In this document: piece after piece, positions 50,026-63,663 of the stretch
Numbering within the stretch: the first letter of the stretch is position 1
Layout: each line of letters opens with the position of its first letter
Assembly (NCBI RefSeq): GCF_905475345.1
Contig: NC_066601.1
Coordinates: forward strand, 310,001 to 374,000
Source: Vespula vulgaris
Taxonomy: Eukaryota > Arthropoda > Insecta > Hymenoptera > Vespidae
DNA length: 64,000 nt
Direction of reading: 5' to 3'
Translations under genes and position numbers: made by a program
The notes under the pieces: generated by a model
Told to the model about the DNA's origin: nothing
The model's input: the letters and a program-made list of their open reading frames with translations, nothing else
Databases searched by the model: none

Positions 50026-50074
50026 GTTGTTGTTGTTGTTGTTGTTATTGTTATTATTATTATCATTATTATTA
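49985..50074. repeat. (TTA)n(TTG)n trinucleotide array at the arm tip of copy B
   Basis: About 15 TTA units, about 7 TTG units and a further TTA run, at the same position as shorter TTA/TTG tracts in copy A (14836) and AAT tracts at the right-arm tip (20767). The array therefore marks the outer limit of the inverted arms. Confidence 0.85.
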
Positions 50075-50340
50075 AACATGAGCTAACATCGTTCCTTGAA
50101 CAATTACCGTTTCTATGAACAATTACATTTGTAGGAAAATCGCTTCGAATAATCTTTCGTCAAAAACATATCCTTCGTCTACCATGATCCTATGGAATGT
50201 CAAGCGTTTAACTTTCGAAGTTGTCCGGTGTTATCATTTAAAACGGTGTAGTTTAACATTTTGAGTTTTTTGTTACAATTCATTGGCAATGATATGAAGC
50301 TTTGGTTTAGCACGAATTTAAAAAAAAATAAAAATACATA

Positions 50341-50341
<1 letters not shown>

Positions 50342-50395
<54 letters not shown>
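50342..50395. repeat. (TA)n microsatellite in copy B
   Basis: About 27 TA units at the point where copy B lacks the 2.2-kb segment present in copy A. Confidence 0.9.
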
Positions 50396-50396
<1 letters not shown>

Positions 50397-52028
50397 TGTG
50401 CAGAGCATTTATTGAATTATATGACAATGGATTTGAATATGGAGATTGATGGATAGAGAGAATCAACAAGAGAAGAAAGAATCAGAAAAAGGAAAGAAAG
50501 ATAAAGAGAAGCAAATATTACCCGTAACGATAATATCGATCCAAAATTATTGGTAACATTGCGATGAGATTACCGGGGATGATATGCTCGTCATGATGTA
50601 AAAATTGTAGGGGATCTAAACAGCGCATGCTCGGATCAATGTCTGGAACTCGGCGAGATGGTGTGAGGAGAAACGGGGAGGAGAAACCCAGGTTTAATAT
50701 TCGAATCGATTCAATTCGCTAAAAGAGACTACAAGCTATTTGATGAGAGTTAGACATGCTATTTATTTTGAATTGAGTCACCGATCAGACCAGTTATATC
50801 ACCTCAAGGTGGACTAACGTAATAGAAGCAAATTAATCTATGTAGCGAAAAAGAAGAAAGGAAGGAATGGGGCTGTTGTTGTTCAATCAAATTTTAAAGT
50901 ACTTCTGAAGAGGAAGACAATTTAGAGGAAAGATAAGCTTAAGATCGGATGCTGCAGCTATATTGTGAAGTTACACTTTTTCACTATGTTCTGGGTAAGA
51001 TAAATCATATTTGAATTTTTTTATTTGTCGGTTAGTTAATCAATTAGAATAGAGAAACGTGATTCGATGATATCAAGAGAACAGAGAAACAGTTTGTCTT
51101 TGAGACAAATTGCAATCGAAACGATATTATTTTCTTCTGTGATTAAATTTTCTGTTTTTAATTTTGCTTTTTTAATTATTTTACCATCCGTTTGCATAAT
51201 ATATTTCGAAAGTTCATTCCAGAAAGTTTCAAGGAGATACTGACACTCTTTCTTATAAAAATAAAATTCTGTATGATGACTCAAATTTTTAAATAAATGA
51301 TTAGAATGTTTAAAGTATATTAAAAAATTAATTGAACATCTTTAGTATTTTCGGAAGACTGAAATATTTTTGATAATAATAAAATATCAGATGGATCAAA
51401 ATTATTTAATAATTTTTGTAAACGTCAACGTTGATATGGTTAAATTGGAATAATTATAAAGTATTCGGAGAGAATAATTTAAAAATATTTGATCATTTTA
51501 ATATGTCTTATTAATATTATCATTATTGTTATTATCCTTTAAATAATGAGTCTCATGTTGAAATTTGATTTATATGAAGTTTATTATTTATTATCCGTTC
51601 TTAAAAATATTAATAAAACAGGTCAATCGAAATATTGATATTAATATTTATTTATATAAGTATATATGTACTTATTTATAATTTTTGTTCGTAGGCAATT
51701 TTTATGGCAATGAATTTCACCATCCGACCGATGTAAACAATGTTACAACCAATGGAAAAATGGTTACATAAAAAGGTTACATAAAAATTAACATAGAAGT
51801 ATATGCGATTGATGCGTTCTTAAGTGTTTCTCATCTAATACTCCAACTATTTGTCATTAAGTAACCAAAGACATTTTGGGACGATTTATCTGTTACAGAA
51901 TAATAATGTTTTATTTTCAATGATGAAAAAGGAAAGAAATCAAATAAAGTGTTAATTTAATATTTCGTTTAATACACAAGGCATAGCTTTCGATGGGAAG
52001 TTCAAATTCATTCAAGTGAGATGTATGT

Positions 52029-52509
52029 TTTCGTTTAATAAATTCGAAGTATTTGAAGAAGTACTCGATCGACATATTAAAGATTATTGTGAGAATTCTG
52101 CGAAGAAAGAAAATATCGATGCCTTGGAATTTACTGTAAGTAATTTTTAATGCTTTTGTTTAACGACGAATAATAATAATAATAATAATAAAATTTGATA
52201 AAATTCTTTTATAAATTTCTATTTGGTTTATATTATAGTTTCATTCGTGCGGCAACAAAAATTATATCATTTGGTTGTCCGTGAATCTATCCCACTTTCG
52301 CATATCATTTTGCGTAGAACCAAAAAGTTGAAATACTGCTGACCTGAATGATATACGCACCAAGGTAATATTAAAAAAATTTAATAAAATATTTATAATA
52401 ATATAAAAATACATTGGAAAGATAATATTCAACAGTCCCTTTTTTTAATTACAGGGTTGCTATAAAAGTGTATAAAACGTTGTAAAATTCAAACGTCATT
52501 TGTCTTATT
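52029..52509 (+). pseudogene. Tetraspanin-like exons in repeat copy B, broken
   Basis: Counterparts of the three copy A exons: about 52029-52135, 52239-52364 and 52455-52509, with all GT-AG sites kept. The residues VFEEVLDRHIKDYCEN, then ENIDALEF and FHSCGNKNYIIWLSVNL, are clearly the same protein as in copy A, including the SCG variant. A nonsense TGA interrupts exon 2 after VEPKS, and exon 3 stops after GCYKSV. The ATG of copy A is not conserved. Dead copy. Confidence 0.6.
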
Positions 52510-53850
52510 GATAATATGAAATGGAGAAGATTAAGGACAGTTCACAACATGGCCTCAGGTTCTAGTTTTAATTCTATCTTTTCTCTAGATCGTCTTCCTA
52601 TTCGGAACTCCTTTAAAATTTGATTGAACAACTGTGTCCCCCTCCTTCCTTTCATTTTTCTCGTTAAATAGATTACTTTGCTTCTATTACGTGGTTCTGC
52701 CTTGAGGAGATATGATCAGTTACGTCGGCGATTCAATTCAACATAAGCAACTTATTCAACTCTATTCGAATCCTACTTATTCGAGCAAAAAATTCCATTT
52801 TGATACACGTTCCGCCTATCTCGTCAAACAGCCCTCTGATGGCTTTTCTGATCTCAATCGATCATATCCTCTAGCTAAAGCTACCTACCTATGGATCTTT
52901 TGAAAAAAGTATTCCGTTTCCTCGTTCCATTATTCGAATAAACTTTTGTAAAACAACGTCATATTAGTCTTGTCAAAGTTCGCTGTCACTTTCATAAATT
53001 TTGTCTTGTTTCTCGTTAATCTCGATCACATAATGAACACATGGTATGGATCTTTACGAATCACCTAAAACAAGGTCGACGTTTGACATGGAAATACCTT
53101 GCCTTTACATCCAGTACGTTGATTTATAATATTCCCAAAAGTTTTGGAAGCTACTGATAATCTTAAACAGTATAATTTCGCTTATCCTGACCATTACCAT
53201 GTAATTTAATGTGTACTTTCCACGCATAAGGTATATAGATATTTTTTTCGTTTTTCTTTTTTTCTGAATTCATGCTAAATCAAAGCATCATGTCATTACC
53301 GATAAATTGTAGCAAAAAACTCAAAATGTTAAATTATACCGTTTTAAATGATAACATCTGACAACTTCCAAAGTTAAATGCTTGATATTCCATAGGATCA
53401 TGGTAGATGAAAGATATGTTTTTGACGAAGGATTATTCGAAATATTTCTCTTACAAATGTAATTTTTAATTTGTTTAATAATAATAAAGGAATTTTACAA
53501 AAAGAATTATATAGTATGAAAATTGTATTATCATTTATATCTAATATTATTATTATACTATTCTTATATCTAATTCAGACTTACACAACGAAACATTAAG
53601 GCTGTTCATCATATTTTAAAGTTTAATCTAGGACTCTTTTTCAAATTTTAGAAAAAGCTTTATTTTCTTCCAAAAACATCGATATAGGTGGTATTTTTCC
53701 GACAATAGTTTATTTACAAAAAAAAGCGTTTTTAAATATTTGAGGAGATAGGATCCTAGATTAAATCTTTCTCTTCAAAATGAGATCTTGTTCATTAAAA
53801 TTTGTCAAGAATTACGCTTGTTCTCATTGTTAACACTTGTTAATAATATT

Positions 53851-55103
53851 TACTCATCACATAGATCTTCTTCGTTCAGTATTCATTGACTTATTTCACA
53901 TTCTTATTAGTACACTATTTTATTCATTATTTTTGATTCCCCTTTACTTCACAGGACTTCGGTCGTCACAATTAAAGCATCCCTTACTTGCCGTACCATT
54001 GTTTCCTTGAGAGACCCTCTTTCTTTTTTGACCTTGGTTATTTTTTCTTTTTTTTTTACAGTTGACTTTCGTTATATACATTGATGATGTTTCAACTTTT
54101 TTACAGTTTAGAAATCATTTTGGTAGTACATAATATAATTTTATTTATTTCGTTATAGTGCATTCCATTAATTACATACTGGATTAATGCGTTATACGCG
54201 ATATCATCTTGAGCGACGATTTTGAGCATCTTATAGATATATTCTGATAATGATTTCTTTCTCTAATTTTTTATGGACGGTATAACTCTTGATTACTTTG
54301 GTAAATCCTTTCTTTACCATACGCTTTAGTTAATTCCACGTTTTTTTTTCTCAGTCTTCAAAATGTACGGCTAACGATTTAGAGAATCGCTAAAGAGTAT
54401 CTTGGTCCATTCATATAACTTAGCCATTTTCATCTTTAAAATCCGTCAACTAGACTTTCATCGTCTCTAATTTCGTCTTTGAAGGTCAATGCAACCATGA
54501 GTCATCTTGAAAATAGCACGGACACCATACGATGTTCGTCATCATGCGAGCTATTGTCTTCAAGATCATCATCGTTATCGTTGTCATCGTCGTCCTCGTT
54601 GTTTTTGCTGTGACCTTAATCCAATTATAACTTTGCTTTGAAAACCACTCGCCAAATCTTCTTTACATCCTAACATATTGAGTTCCTGCTTTTTTAGCTT
54701 ATCGTCCCTTAATTCGTCTCTTTTTAATTCTTTTATTTAAAATGTGATATTTAAAAAGTGAAGTTTTTATTCTTTTTTTTATAAAGTGATCGACGCCGAT
54801 AGACTGAACGATTTAACTTATTTCTTTGTCACTAATGATGATAACTTGTTTAATACAATTTGCTTTGATTATTTCATTGTTATAGGTTCAGATCTATCTC
54901 ATTTGGTTTGATATTCAATCCCGGTTGAGCATTCATAATGTAGCATTAATGTAGCATTAATTATTTGCTCGTACAAATTTGAATACCTCGATTAAATCGT
55001 ATCTCTTTTTAATATTTTATTCGGTGGAATATTATTTTCCGATTATCCTTGCAACGTTACATATATATTTTCTTTTTTCATCAGATAATGTTTTCGATCG
55101 ATA
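53851..55103. other. Eroded 3' part of a non-LTR element, no intact frame
   Basis: The minus strand continues from the ORF1 relic to the right. Stops occur in all frames, with scattered charged stretches (a GAC/GAT-rich run near 54550-54600). Nothing further could be assigned. A reverse transcriptase is not visible. Confidence 0.35.
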
Positions 55104-55630
55104 TTAAGATCGATATAAGAGATTATAACTTTTGTCTTTCTTTGACTGATAGGTATAAAAATTTGCGTTCTTCTCTTTTAGGGCCTTAGTGACCTTTCTG
55201 TAGGTGTCAAAGGCATTAACTTGCACTTTAACGTGGTTGTCCTTTAGTTGCTTTAAAATGTACTCGTCTTTAGCTATTTCTTTCCAAAGATCAATTAGTG
55301 GTGCAATGATCTGAGCTTCTACATGTATTGATGGGAGTTTCGGCTGTGGATTATTCCTTTCCGTTCTATCGTTTTTTGGAAGTACTTCATCTACTTCGTA
55401 GTTTGCTAAATGAGTTGCTCACTGGTATTTTGCTTAGCTATTTATCATGTGGTTCGTTCAGATCTGCTGTTGAATTTCCGTTTCTTTGTAGCATCATGTT
55501 TACTGTTAGGGTTATCGATATTCATTGGATCTGTCGAAGTTTCTAGTCTCGGAGTTATCGATTGATTGTTAATGGTATAATTTTTGCTATTTTTGTTAAT
55601 AAATAACTTTAAATTATCATTTTGCGCCAT
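55104..55630 (-). pseudogene. Non-LTR retrotransposon ORF1 (pre-C2HC gag-like) relic
   Basis: The minus strand starts with Met at 55630 (MAQNDNLKLFINKN, then a Ser/Asn/Lys-rich stretch, DATKKRKFNSRSERTT). After a frameshift or small indel it runs to TAA at 55106-55104 through NNPQPKLPSIHVEAQIIAPL, DEYILKQLKDNHVKVQVNAF, and DTYRKVTKALKEKNANFYTY. It ends in QSKKDKSYNLLYR. This order (PPxI-V, then helix, then K-x-x-x-x-KxQ, then YR-x-x-x-x-L-x-x-x-x-x-F-x-TYQ-x-x-x-x-x-y-x-x-x-l-r) is the pre-C2HC domain found just before the zinc knuckles in ORF1 of jockey/R1-type elements. The zinc knuckles are not recognisable downstream, so this is a dead fragment. Confidence 0.7.
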
Positions 55631-57620
55631 TAGTAACGCAAACTTGCCGTAACTGCTGATAAAGAATACGCAGACCTACAAATAAGAAGGTAACTATAGA
55701 TTCGAGTAAACTTATAATCGCTAATAGTAAACACTGAATATAATCTCCTAGAACAAATGTATACACGTCGACGTTCGAGAATAAACTGATACAATCATAT
55801 GGAAAGATGATACAAATTTTCTATCGTCTGCATATTTACATATGTAAATATAGAAAGTTACCGTCTAATATAATTATCTGATATAACAATTATAATATTA
55901 ATTTAATCGTCTAATAAAATTATTCGATATAACAATTATAATATTAACTAATATGATTATTTTAACTCTTTCTCTACGTCACGTAAATTATTGTTATCTA
56001 ATTCAAGTTGTATTAAATGAATACAATCAAAACTATGCAAAACAATGCGAAATTTTGGTGCCATCCATTGTTTCCACAAAGCCAGTGATAACAGAAAAGA
56101 GAATCAAGGAAAACATGTGTTGTGTTAATAAATATAAAATATATCTATGAATATAAAATACATCTAAAATGTGCGATCATAATAAATATAAAATGTATCT
56201 ATAAAATATATTTATATTTGGTTAGAACTTTTATCTAATTATATAATTTGATAAGAAACAATTTTATTAACTAATTATTTGTTTTTACTTCGTAATATTA
56301 TTTCAATTATGCATGTTATTACGCGTAATATTATTTTAATTATGTAAAAGAAACGAGTGTGAACAAAACATATGATCTATATGAACATATATTACGGATA
56401 AAAATTGTTTAGTAAAGGAAGAATGTTACAAAGAGCTGCAAATTCTGAAAGTAGATATTAAGAGAACGATGATCACATGGGAAAGATATATGTATATACA
56501 TATGTGTGTGCGCGAGCTTGGATAGGCGTTTATATATGAACGAATGCAATGTAATGGAGTTAACGAATTGTGATTATCTAAGAATAGAAAATAGTTAGAC
56601 AAACTTTATAGAGCAAAAATTAAAAGAGAAAAAATCTAAATATATACATATATGATATACTAAATATGTATGTATCTCTGAAACAACTATAAAGAAAGTT
56701 ATAAATAAAAGTTTTTTGATTTTGTAGGGTAAATGTAACAACATATTTCCTTCTGAATCGATCGAATGTTTTCTGATGAAATTAAGTCTACTTGTTTTTT
56801 AAAATGAAAACCCATAGTTCGTCTAACGATCTGTTCTTTTACACGAGAGAATGAATTTTTTTCCGAAACAGATCATTTTATCCAGTCTCTACTTATTACG
56901 ATATTAGTTTTTTATATTTTTCCCATATATCTTATAATTTATTCCAGTAATAAACATTAGGTAAATTGTTGTATCCGTGAAAAGTAACACGTGAACGTTG
57001 ATCTCATTTAAGCAACGCTTGCATTGATAAGATCAATCGATCCGATATAATTGCATTGAAACTTTTGAAACTTTCAGGGATGTATTGACTATAAATATTG
57101 TTGTCTGGCGGGTAAATGTCCCTTCCGATTCTTCTTTTGTAGTCATTTATTGCCTTATTTATTTCTTTTCTAGGAATGTTTAGCAGCAGAAGTTTTAAAC
57201 TGCCTTTTCTTACGTAAAATAAAATGACGTTATACAAATTACAAGTTCATATAAAGAGAAAAGATGAAGTTGACCTAGAACTAACCATCAAAATATCCAT
57301 CGAATCAGATATAATTATATAATAAAAAAAGATATATATTTGTGATATATATATTTGTGAGAGAATATGTGTTTATATCTTCGAATGCCTCGTGAGATCG
57401 AATGAAATCTTCTTTCCGAACTTTTTTCTCGAAAACGTGATGTTTCCTAGATATTTACATTACTTGATGTCTTAATTTATAAAATATATATTTCATATTA
57501 AATGGTACATAGTAGAAATATACCTATTATACATTATTTTAATACGTTTAACGTTTAAATAAATTTAACGAATTGGTCCAACATATTATATACTTAACAA
57601 GAGATTATTACCAATCACAA
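55631..57620. other. Intergenic downstream of CYP4
   Basis: A+T-rich, with a stretch near 56500-56620 shared with the 3' flank of the CYP4 pseudogene. ORFs at 55953 (+) and 57004-57237 (-, RKEINKAINDYKRRIGRD then YPPDNN) have protein-like patches but no recognised family. The second is the better candidate for a decayed fragment. Confidence 0.4.
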
Positions 57621-60563
57621 CTAAATCATATACGATTCATTCTGTTTTATAGGTGTAAATTTTAGTCGAAGTGGTTTGAACGGATGCAGAGTAAGATCTC
57701 CTATCATTTGTACATCATCAAGTTCATCAACCGATTCCACATAAAAATTGTGCAATATATGAGCTACCATTATTTTAAGTTCGAGCATAGCGTATTTTTG
57801 ACCTACGGAAAAGAAGCGATAACAAATAATTTTAATTTTGGACCTAAGGAAAAGATCAGAAAACACAATTATTTTAATCTTCTCTCATTCAGTCTTTTCG
57901 ACACAACATTTACCGATACAGTTTCTTGAACCTGCACTAAATGGTATATACGAGTAAAGATTACGTCCTTTCATATTTTCCGGTAAGAATCTATCAGGAT
58001 TGAAAACATTAGGATTTGGCCAATATTTTGGATTTCTGTGTATACTATGAATGTTTACATGACAGATCGCACCAGTTGGGATTAAATAATTTTCTGCAAA
58101 TAGATATCATTAAACGATGAAAATGTTTAATATAAATATATTTCATACTCAGCTGTAAATCCTGAGATATGTGACGAAATATAGCATGAACGCTTGGATA
58201 TAAACGAAGTGATTCTTTTATACACATCTCCAAGTACGACAATTTTTGTAGTTCCAAAATCGTCAGTTCGTTATTTTCTTCTTTCATAATCGTGTTCACT
58301 TCCTCTCTTATACGTTCCTATTAATAAATGGATCATTAATTATTAGTTATTTTTTATTTATTTGTCGATGAATGTTTTCTTTTATTAATCTCTTGATTTG
58401 AAAATGTTACCTGAACATCTTTGTGTTTTGCAAAAAGAGACAAAGCAAAGGACAACGCTGATGCTGTAGTGTCATGACCCTACAAAGATTTTCTTCATAA
58501 ATAATTATCTTACTTTTTCTTATTCATCGAAATTATTATTCTAAAATCTACCGCGAACATGAAAGTATCGACTTCTTCTTGAATTCCTTTCTCATCGATT
58601 TGATTATCGTTTAGAGAACTGGCAATAAGTAGATCTAACAAAGCAAGTCTTTTCTTCGTATCTGTTATGAAAAAATTCGATTAATATATCTACAGAAATT
58701 ATGATTTATTGAATATTATTAAACAAATTAACATACAATTATTGTTATCGTTTGATTCTTTGGATAAAATGCCATTCTCATTCATGTTTGTAACATTTTG
58801 TAAATATTTCCAGTTTGTATCTTCGTGGAAATTTTTCCTTTCTGCAATTATCTGAAATAAGAGTAACGAATTAAAGTCTATACGATTTGGCGATTAAAAA
58901 TGTATGCATTTATAGGGAAAAACATACCTTTTTCGAAAAATCGTGTAACGTTTTTATCAGTTTCTTTTGTAGACGACCGTACGAAGAGAATGCAAATATA
59001 GCGTCGAAGTGATACCATGGTCTTACTATCCTAATATTAACATTAATATAAACAACAAATCTTTTTTGAAATTCAATTAATCTCTTAACCGACGATCGAT
59101 ATAATAACGAATTATTAATTACCTATAGGACACTATTTTGCCAAAAGTGTGAACGGCATCACGATATTTAGATTCCATTTCACCCATTTCATCCAAACGT
59201 ATGCCCAGAGCAGTTTCTACAAACGAGCTTTTTCTGTAATTCATTTTTCTTTGATAAATGTCGACGAGTGAAAAAATGATATCTTACTAACCGCATATCA
59301 TGTTTAATGCATGTTTCCTTATAAGTTGTTGCACGTTTTTGACGACAGCAGCTCCTTTTCTTTCCTCTTTTAAAAATTTTACAAGAGATCGCGTTTCCTC
59401 ATTAAAAACAACGACAAAATGTTCAAGAATATTGAAATGGAAAGCAGGTGTCAATATCTTTCGCCTGTTTTGCCACTTAGTCCCTATCGAATGAAACATA
59501 TGACTAATTCAAAAATTATTAAATATTATTAAATAAATTTAGATATATTTGTTCAAAGTATTACCTGCACTAGTCAGTAATCCAGTAGAGAGCCATGGCT
59601 GTAGGTATTTGTAAGGAGTATTTTTTTCCATATGTTTTGTGGACTTCAAGAGTACCTACGTTGAAAATATATGTATATTTTTTTTACGAAACGATAGCCT
59701 AGACAACTATAAAGCGAACTCAAAACTAATAAATCTTTTCTAAACACCGAGAAAATTTGACAGAACAATGGATTATCGTCGGTCTTCAACGGGAACATAG
59801 CCTGAGAGAACATGACTCACGAACGTTCCGAAATATCTGTATATTTTCTAAGTGAAGTAAACCTGTTAACTGTACATAAGTTGGTTTTTTTTTTTGTTAT
59901 TAAATATCGTTTACGTTCATACACTTGGTTGCGCGTAACAATATATATTTTCTTTTGTCTTTTCTATAAGATCAGTTAATGTTTAAGTAAGAAAAGAGAG
60001 AGAGAAAAAGAGCCTACATATTATTCGTTTTTTCTTTTTAGTTTAATTTTGGTTTAATTCTTTTTATGTTTCTTATTTTTTTCTTTTTGTTTATTTTCTC
60101 TCTAAGATGTAAAATGTACTTTGCTTTTTGCTCATTATCACTTACTTCCACATCTTCTGGTTGAAGTATGATTACTATCGAAATAAAAAATGTCCATATG
60201 TTATAGATTGGATAAAATTTTTCATTCATTTTCCATAATTTTTTGAGTATATGTTCTGAAATATAAATGAAATGTTTGTGTTAAGTATTTCCACTTGCAA
60301 TTCTTTGCAAATGTGAATGGAATGATGTTTTGGATTGACGAATTTTACTTTTAATAATGCTTACCATTATTAACTTGAAGATGATACATATTTCCTATTA
60401 TGGGATATGCTTTTGGTCCTGGAATATGGTGAAGTATTTTTCTTACTCTACCATATCTTATTAAACAGTGTAATATAAATAGCAGGAAAATTAAACTTAA
60501 CGATATCGTTAGGAACATTATATCTGTGGAAAGAAACGGAAGCAATTGAATAAATTCGTTCAA
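57621..60563 (-). CDS. Cytochrome P450, CYP4 family
   Basis: Twelve minus-strand exons: 60563-60365, 60255-60146, 59655-59565, 59483-59292, 59216-59123, 59030-58928, 58851-58737, 58661-58552, 58479-58411, 58317-58149, 58093-57914 and 57802-57621. The frame closes at 537 aa, with all junctions GT-AG. Residues ~15-38 are the ER anchor helix, followed by the proline-rich hinge HHIPGPKAYPIIGN. Further on are WLSTGLLTS and KWQNRRKILTPAFHF (C-helix WxxxR), then the I-helix GHDTT (~339-343). KESLRLYPSV (ExxR ~396-399) and NPDRFLPEN lead to the heme signature FSAGSRNCIG with its Cys at ~476. The last intron splits the Gly codon of that signature. Layout and motifs are CYP4. Insect CYP4 enzymes oxidise fatty acids, pheromones or xenobiotics at the ER; the substrate cannot be inferred. 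Another in-frame Met at 60518 could be the start. Confidence 0.93.
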
Positions 60564-63479
60564 ATCTACAATCGTATACAGCGATGATAAACAAACATTT
60601 ATTACGTTGTTGTCCTTACGTACATGTATACATATAACAATTAACGAATATAATCATCTTAAATGTCAGATATAGAATCTAACTTGCAAATAATAAAATA
60701 ACATACATATACATTATTTTAATATTCTCTTAGTACAATAATCATATCTTCGTTTTTTTTTCAAAAAAAGTTATAAACATAAAAACACCTTTCACGTATT
60801 GGCTATTGATTTAATAAACGAATACAAAAATGATATGAATTTAAATTTAGAGAAATATGTTCAAAGTGTATCTTCCACTGAAACAAAAGAATGTGTTATC
60901 GTATCGAAACTTCATAATTAAAACTTTTTCTCGATCGTATAATTTTAAGAAAAAAATATTTCAAAGTAATTATTTTTTTAATGCACTTATTTAATTATTA
61001 ATTATTTCACTACATGGACCAAACGTTTTAAAATGGATGAATTAAATTGTCTTTTTATTTTAATGTTATAGTATACAATAATAATTTACTATAATATATT
61101 ATCGTTATTTACTATATATTGATTACTTATACTATTACTACATACTGGTTACTATTACTATTACTACTTACATGATTAGATCTTACTGTGATTTTCCAAA
61201 AACAGACTATAAATTTAAAGCACTGGTAAAACATATCTAGTGAATCATTGAAATGTTGAGTAAATAATTCTTGAGGAATCAAAGATTATACGTCTTATAT
61301 ATTGATATACTTTGTTTAAAAATATAAATATAAAAAGATATAAATATATCTAAAAAATTATAAAAAATAATTCATTGATAGTGTTACAAAAGACAAGACT
61401 CATCTAAAACGTAAATATGTTCCCATCTTTTTTTGATATACAACTTTTATATTATTGTATCGTATAAACTTTGCATGATTTATATATATTAAGATACATG
61501 CTTATAAATACATACTTATAAATTCCAAAAAAAAAGAAAATAAAATGTAAGAACAGTTTATATATTTTTATAATTTTATATTAAAAATAATATTATCTTG
61601 TTGTAATGTCAGAGATCGATCAGAGTTAAATATTTCTCAAGCTCATGCAAGAAATGTGTGTGAAAAATTATTTTATTATTATTTTATAAATAATAATGAG
61701 TGTATGTATATATTTTATAGTAAACAATGAAATAATAAAAGATAGACAAACTATATTAAATTGATTAAAATGGGAATATTAAATCGAAGAGAAAGCAAAA
61801 GTATATACTTAGTTTATCTCGGTTTAAAAGAGATAAGAATAAAATTAAAATAGTTTACATCCAATAGCACTTGTTAAAAAAATAAATAAAAGAACAGCTT
61901 TATCAATAAAATTTCGTCATCTTAAAGAGACAATTTTATATACATTTTTATAATTGATATTCGCGGATGAAGTATTGATAACGCTGTACGTTTTGTTCGC
62001 AACTACAATGCATACGATGCGTGAGAAAAATCTTGTTATATTACAATCAATTAACAACTGAGATGATTTTACAAGTATCTTGCTTTTTATGACCAATTCG
62101 TAACTTAGATTATTTAACAAGTAATCGATTCGCGACTAACCCGAGTTTGCGATTCATTTGTTACGATCACTCGTGACTGATGTCCGACAGCAAGTAAAAT
62201 TGTTTAGCGAATCGTTCAGAATCGTTTGGACTCATGCGAGTCGCGATCTTAGAAAGATGACAATTCTGAAATGTGCAAGATACACGATTCTCGAGATTAT
62301 TCTTATCAAAATCTAACGATCTAAATAATACCATGTTTATATTTCGAACAACCGACCGCTCTCCTTTTCGCAAATCCGTAATGAAGTATTCTAATCAGTA
62401 ACGAACTATTCTAATGAGGTTAAATATTCTCATATTTTAATATTTAAAACGATTCACTAGTTTGTTATAACCTCTACTTTAAGAATCTGTGTATCCAGTA
62501 CATTCATTGTCGGAAAAAATCAAGTTTAGTTTCAAAACCATATTTTTCATAGTTACAACGATTAAAAATATTCGATTACGAAGAGTTCTTTACAAAAAGC
62601 TGAAACAAAAACAACGTTAAACAAAAAAATTTTTATTTTATACTTTGAATCATAAAATGTTATATACGATTTGATGTAATGCAAATGATTGTTGTATAAT
62701 ATATTATTTTGTTCACCATCGAGCGGAAAGTGTGGGCCATAAATTTTTGAACGAGTAATGCAACAAATTTCAATCTTCAGTTCGATTCTAATCCTCCGTT
62801 CCGTTTTATTTTGGTTCTAAATTAATCTCAAAATTATTATAAAAAGCCTGAGGTTTTAAAATAAATATTCATATAAATACCATCTATATTCTCTCTCTCT
62901 CCCCCTTCTCTCCCTGTTTCTCTCACCCTCTCTCTCTCCTCTATCTCATGTTTTTTCCTCGTTATACATAACGTTAAACTTCCTCATAATGATCAACAAT
63001 CAATTCTATATTATTCTTTTTAAACGAAAACTTTCCTTTTTTCCGCATACGCCGAATTCTCTCATAATCTTTTCTTTCGTAAAAAAATATTATTACTACA
63101 AGTTCGGGAAGTATTTTAGAAGAATCTCTTTATTAAAGGATTCATTTAAATCATACACATATAAATATCACGTAATAAAGAAATAGTGTTGTTCATATCG
63201 AGGTTTTCCTCATTATTACTAAATCATTTATCTTTTACTGATTAAAACGACACAATCTTGCTTGATATATTTCTCGAAAGAATGTAATAAAATTATAACA
63301 TGTTTAAAAATAAAAAAAGTGTTTGATATTACTTTATTTTCGAAGTTACGTCATAGTTTCGATATAATTTTACAGTCAGCGTTTTGATATATTATCGTAT
63401 ATGTGTGTGCATATATATATATATATATGTATATGTGTGTATATATATATATACACACACACATACATTAATATCTTCA
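60564..63479. other. Divergent CYP4 / ABCG upstream region
   Basis: Contains the CYP4 promoter (right of 60563, minus strand) and the ABCG promoter. A pyrimidine (CT)n tract lies at about 62892-62942 and a TA/GT/CA microsatellite at 63409-63471. The segment 61960-62400 has higher complexity, with several gcgag/cgcga motifs, and ORFs on the minus strand (61917, 62167) without recognisable domains. No gene is supported. Confidence 0.4.
63409..63471. repeat. TA/GT/CA compound microsatellite upstream of ABCG
   Basis: TATATA, TGTGTG, TATATA and CACACA runs form a potential hairpin (GT and CA blocks flank TA). It lies within about 390 bp of the ABCG start codon. Confidence 0.85.
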
Positions 63480-63663
63480 TGCTTAGCATTCATTCTTTGA
63501 TTTAAGCGATTTGAACTTCATAAAACGATTTGAATCTTCATTACTGGTTTCGATATTATCTGGAGTTGATTTTTCATTATTATTATCATCTTTTATATAT
63601 GGAAATATTACGTTATCTAGTAGTGTTTTATCTTAGTGTCTGTAATTCTGGAACTATATATAG
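63480..63663 (+). other. Probable non-coding leader exon of the ABCG gene
   Basis: Ends at a GGTAAAATT donor (63664) that pairs with the acceptor tctttctag at 63755. Its similarity to 47830-48009, including the donor region, supports it as a transcribed leader conserved through the tandem duplication. The 5' limit is unknown. Confidence 0.4.

Larger units (their letters stand above)
49150..53850 (+). mobile_element. Long inverted-arm repeat element, copy B
   Basis: The second, shorter copy of the element at 13960-21100, in the same orientation. It lacks most of the 2.2-kb left-arm extra segment and the Lys/Glu ORF. Shared landmarks are aaactcaggtccattgacatg (49220), the cgtaatattacc block (49535), acatcgttccttgaa (50087), and gaatcagaaaaaggaaagaaag (50485). 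Further along are tgttctgggtaagataaatc (50986) and ggcaatttttatggcaatga (51695). Inverted arms are about 50075-50320 plus 50690-50990 on the left and 52510-53470 on the right. Its tetraspanin-like exons and Arg-rich exon are interrupted by stops, so it is more decayed than copy A. Confidence 0.7.

Noticed and set aside
57869..57914. Apparent frameshift or premature stop after the heme Cys of the intact CYP4 gene
   Set aside because: A GT-AG intron (57803-57913) restores the frame exactly and gives the conserved CIG-QKYAMLELK join, so the gene is intact.
61917..62373. Two minus-strand ORFs upstream of CYP4
   Set aside because: No domains, no consistent splice joining them, and no resemblance to the duplicate unit.
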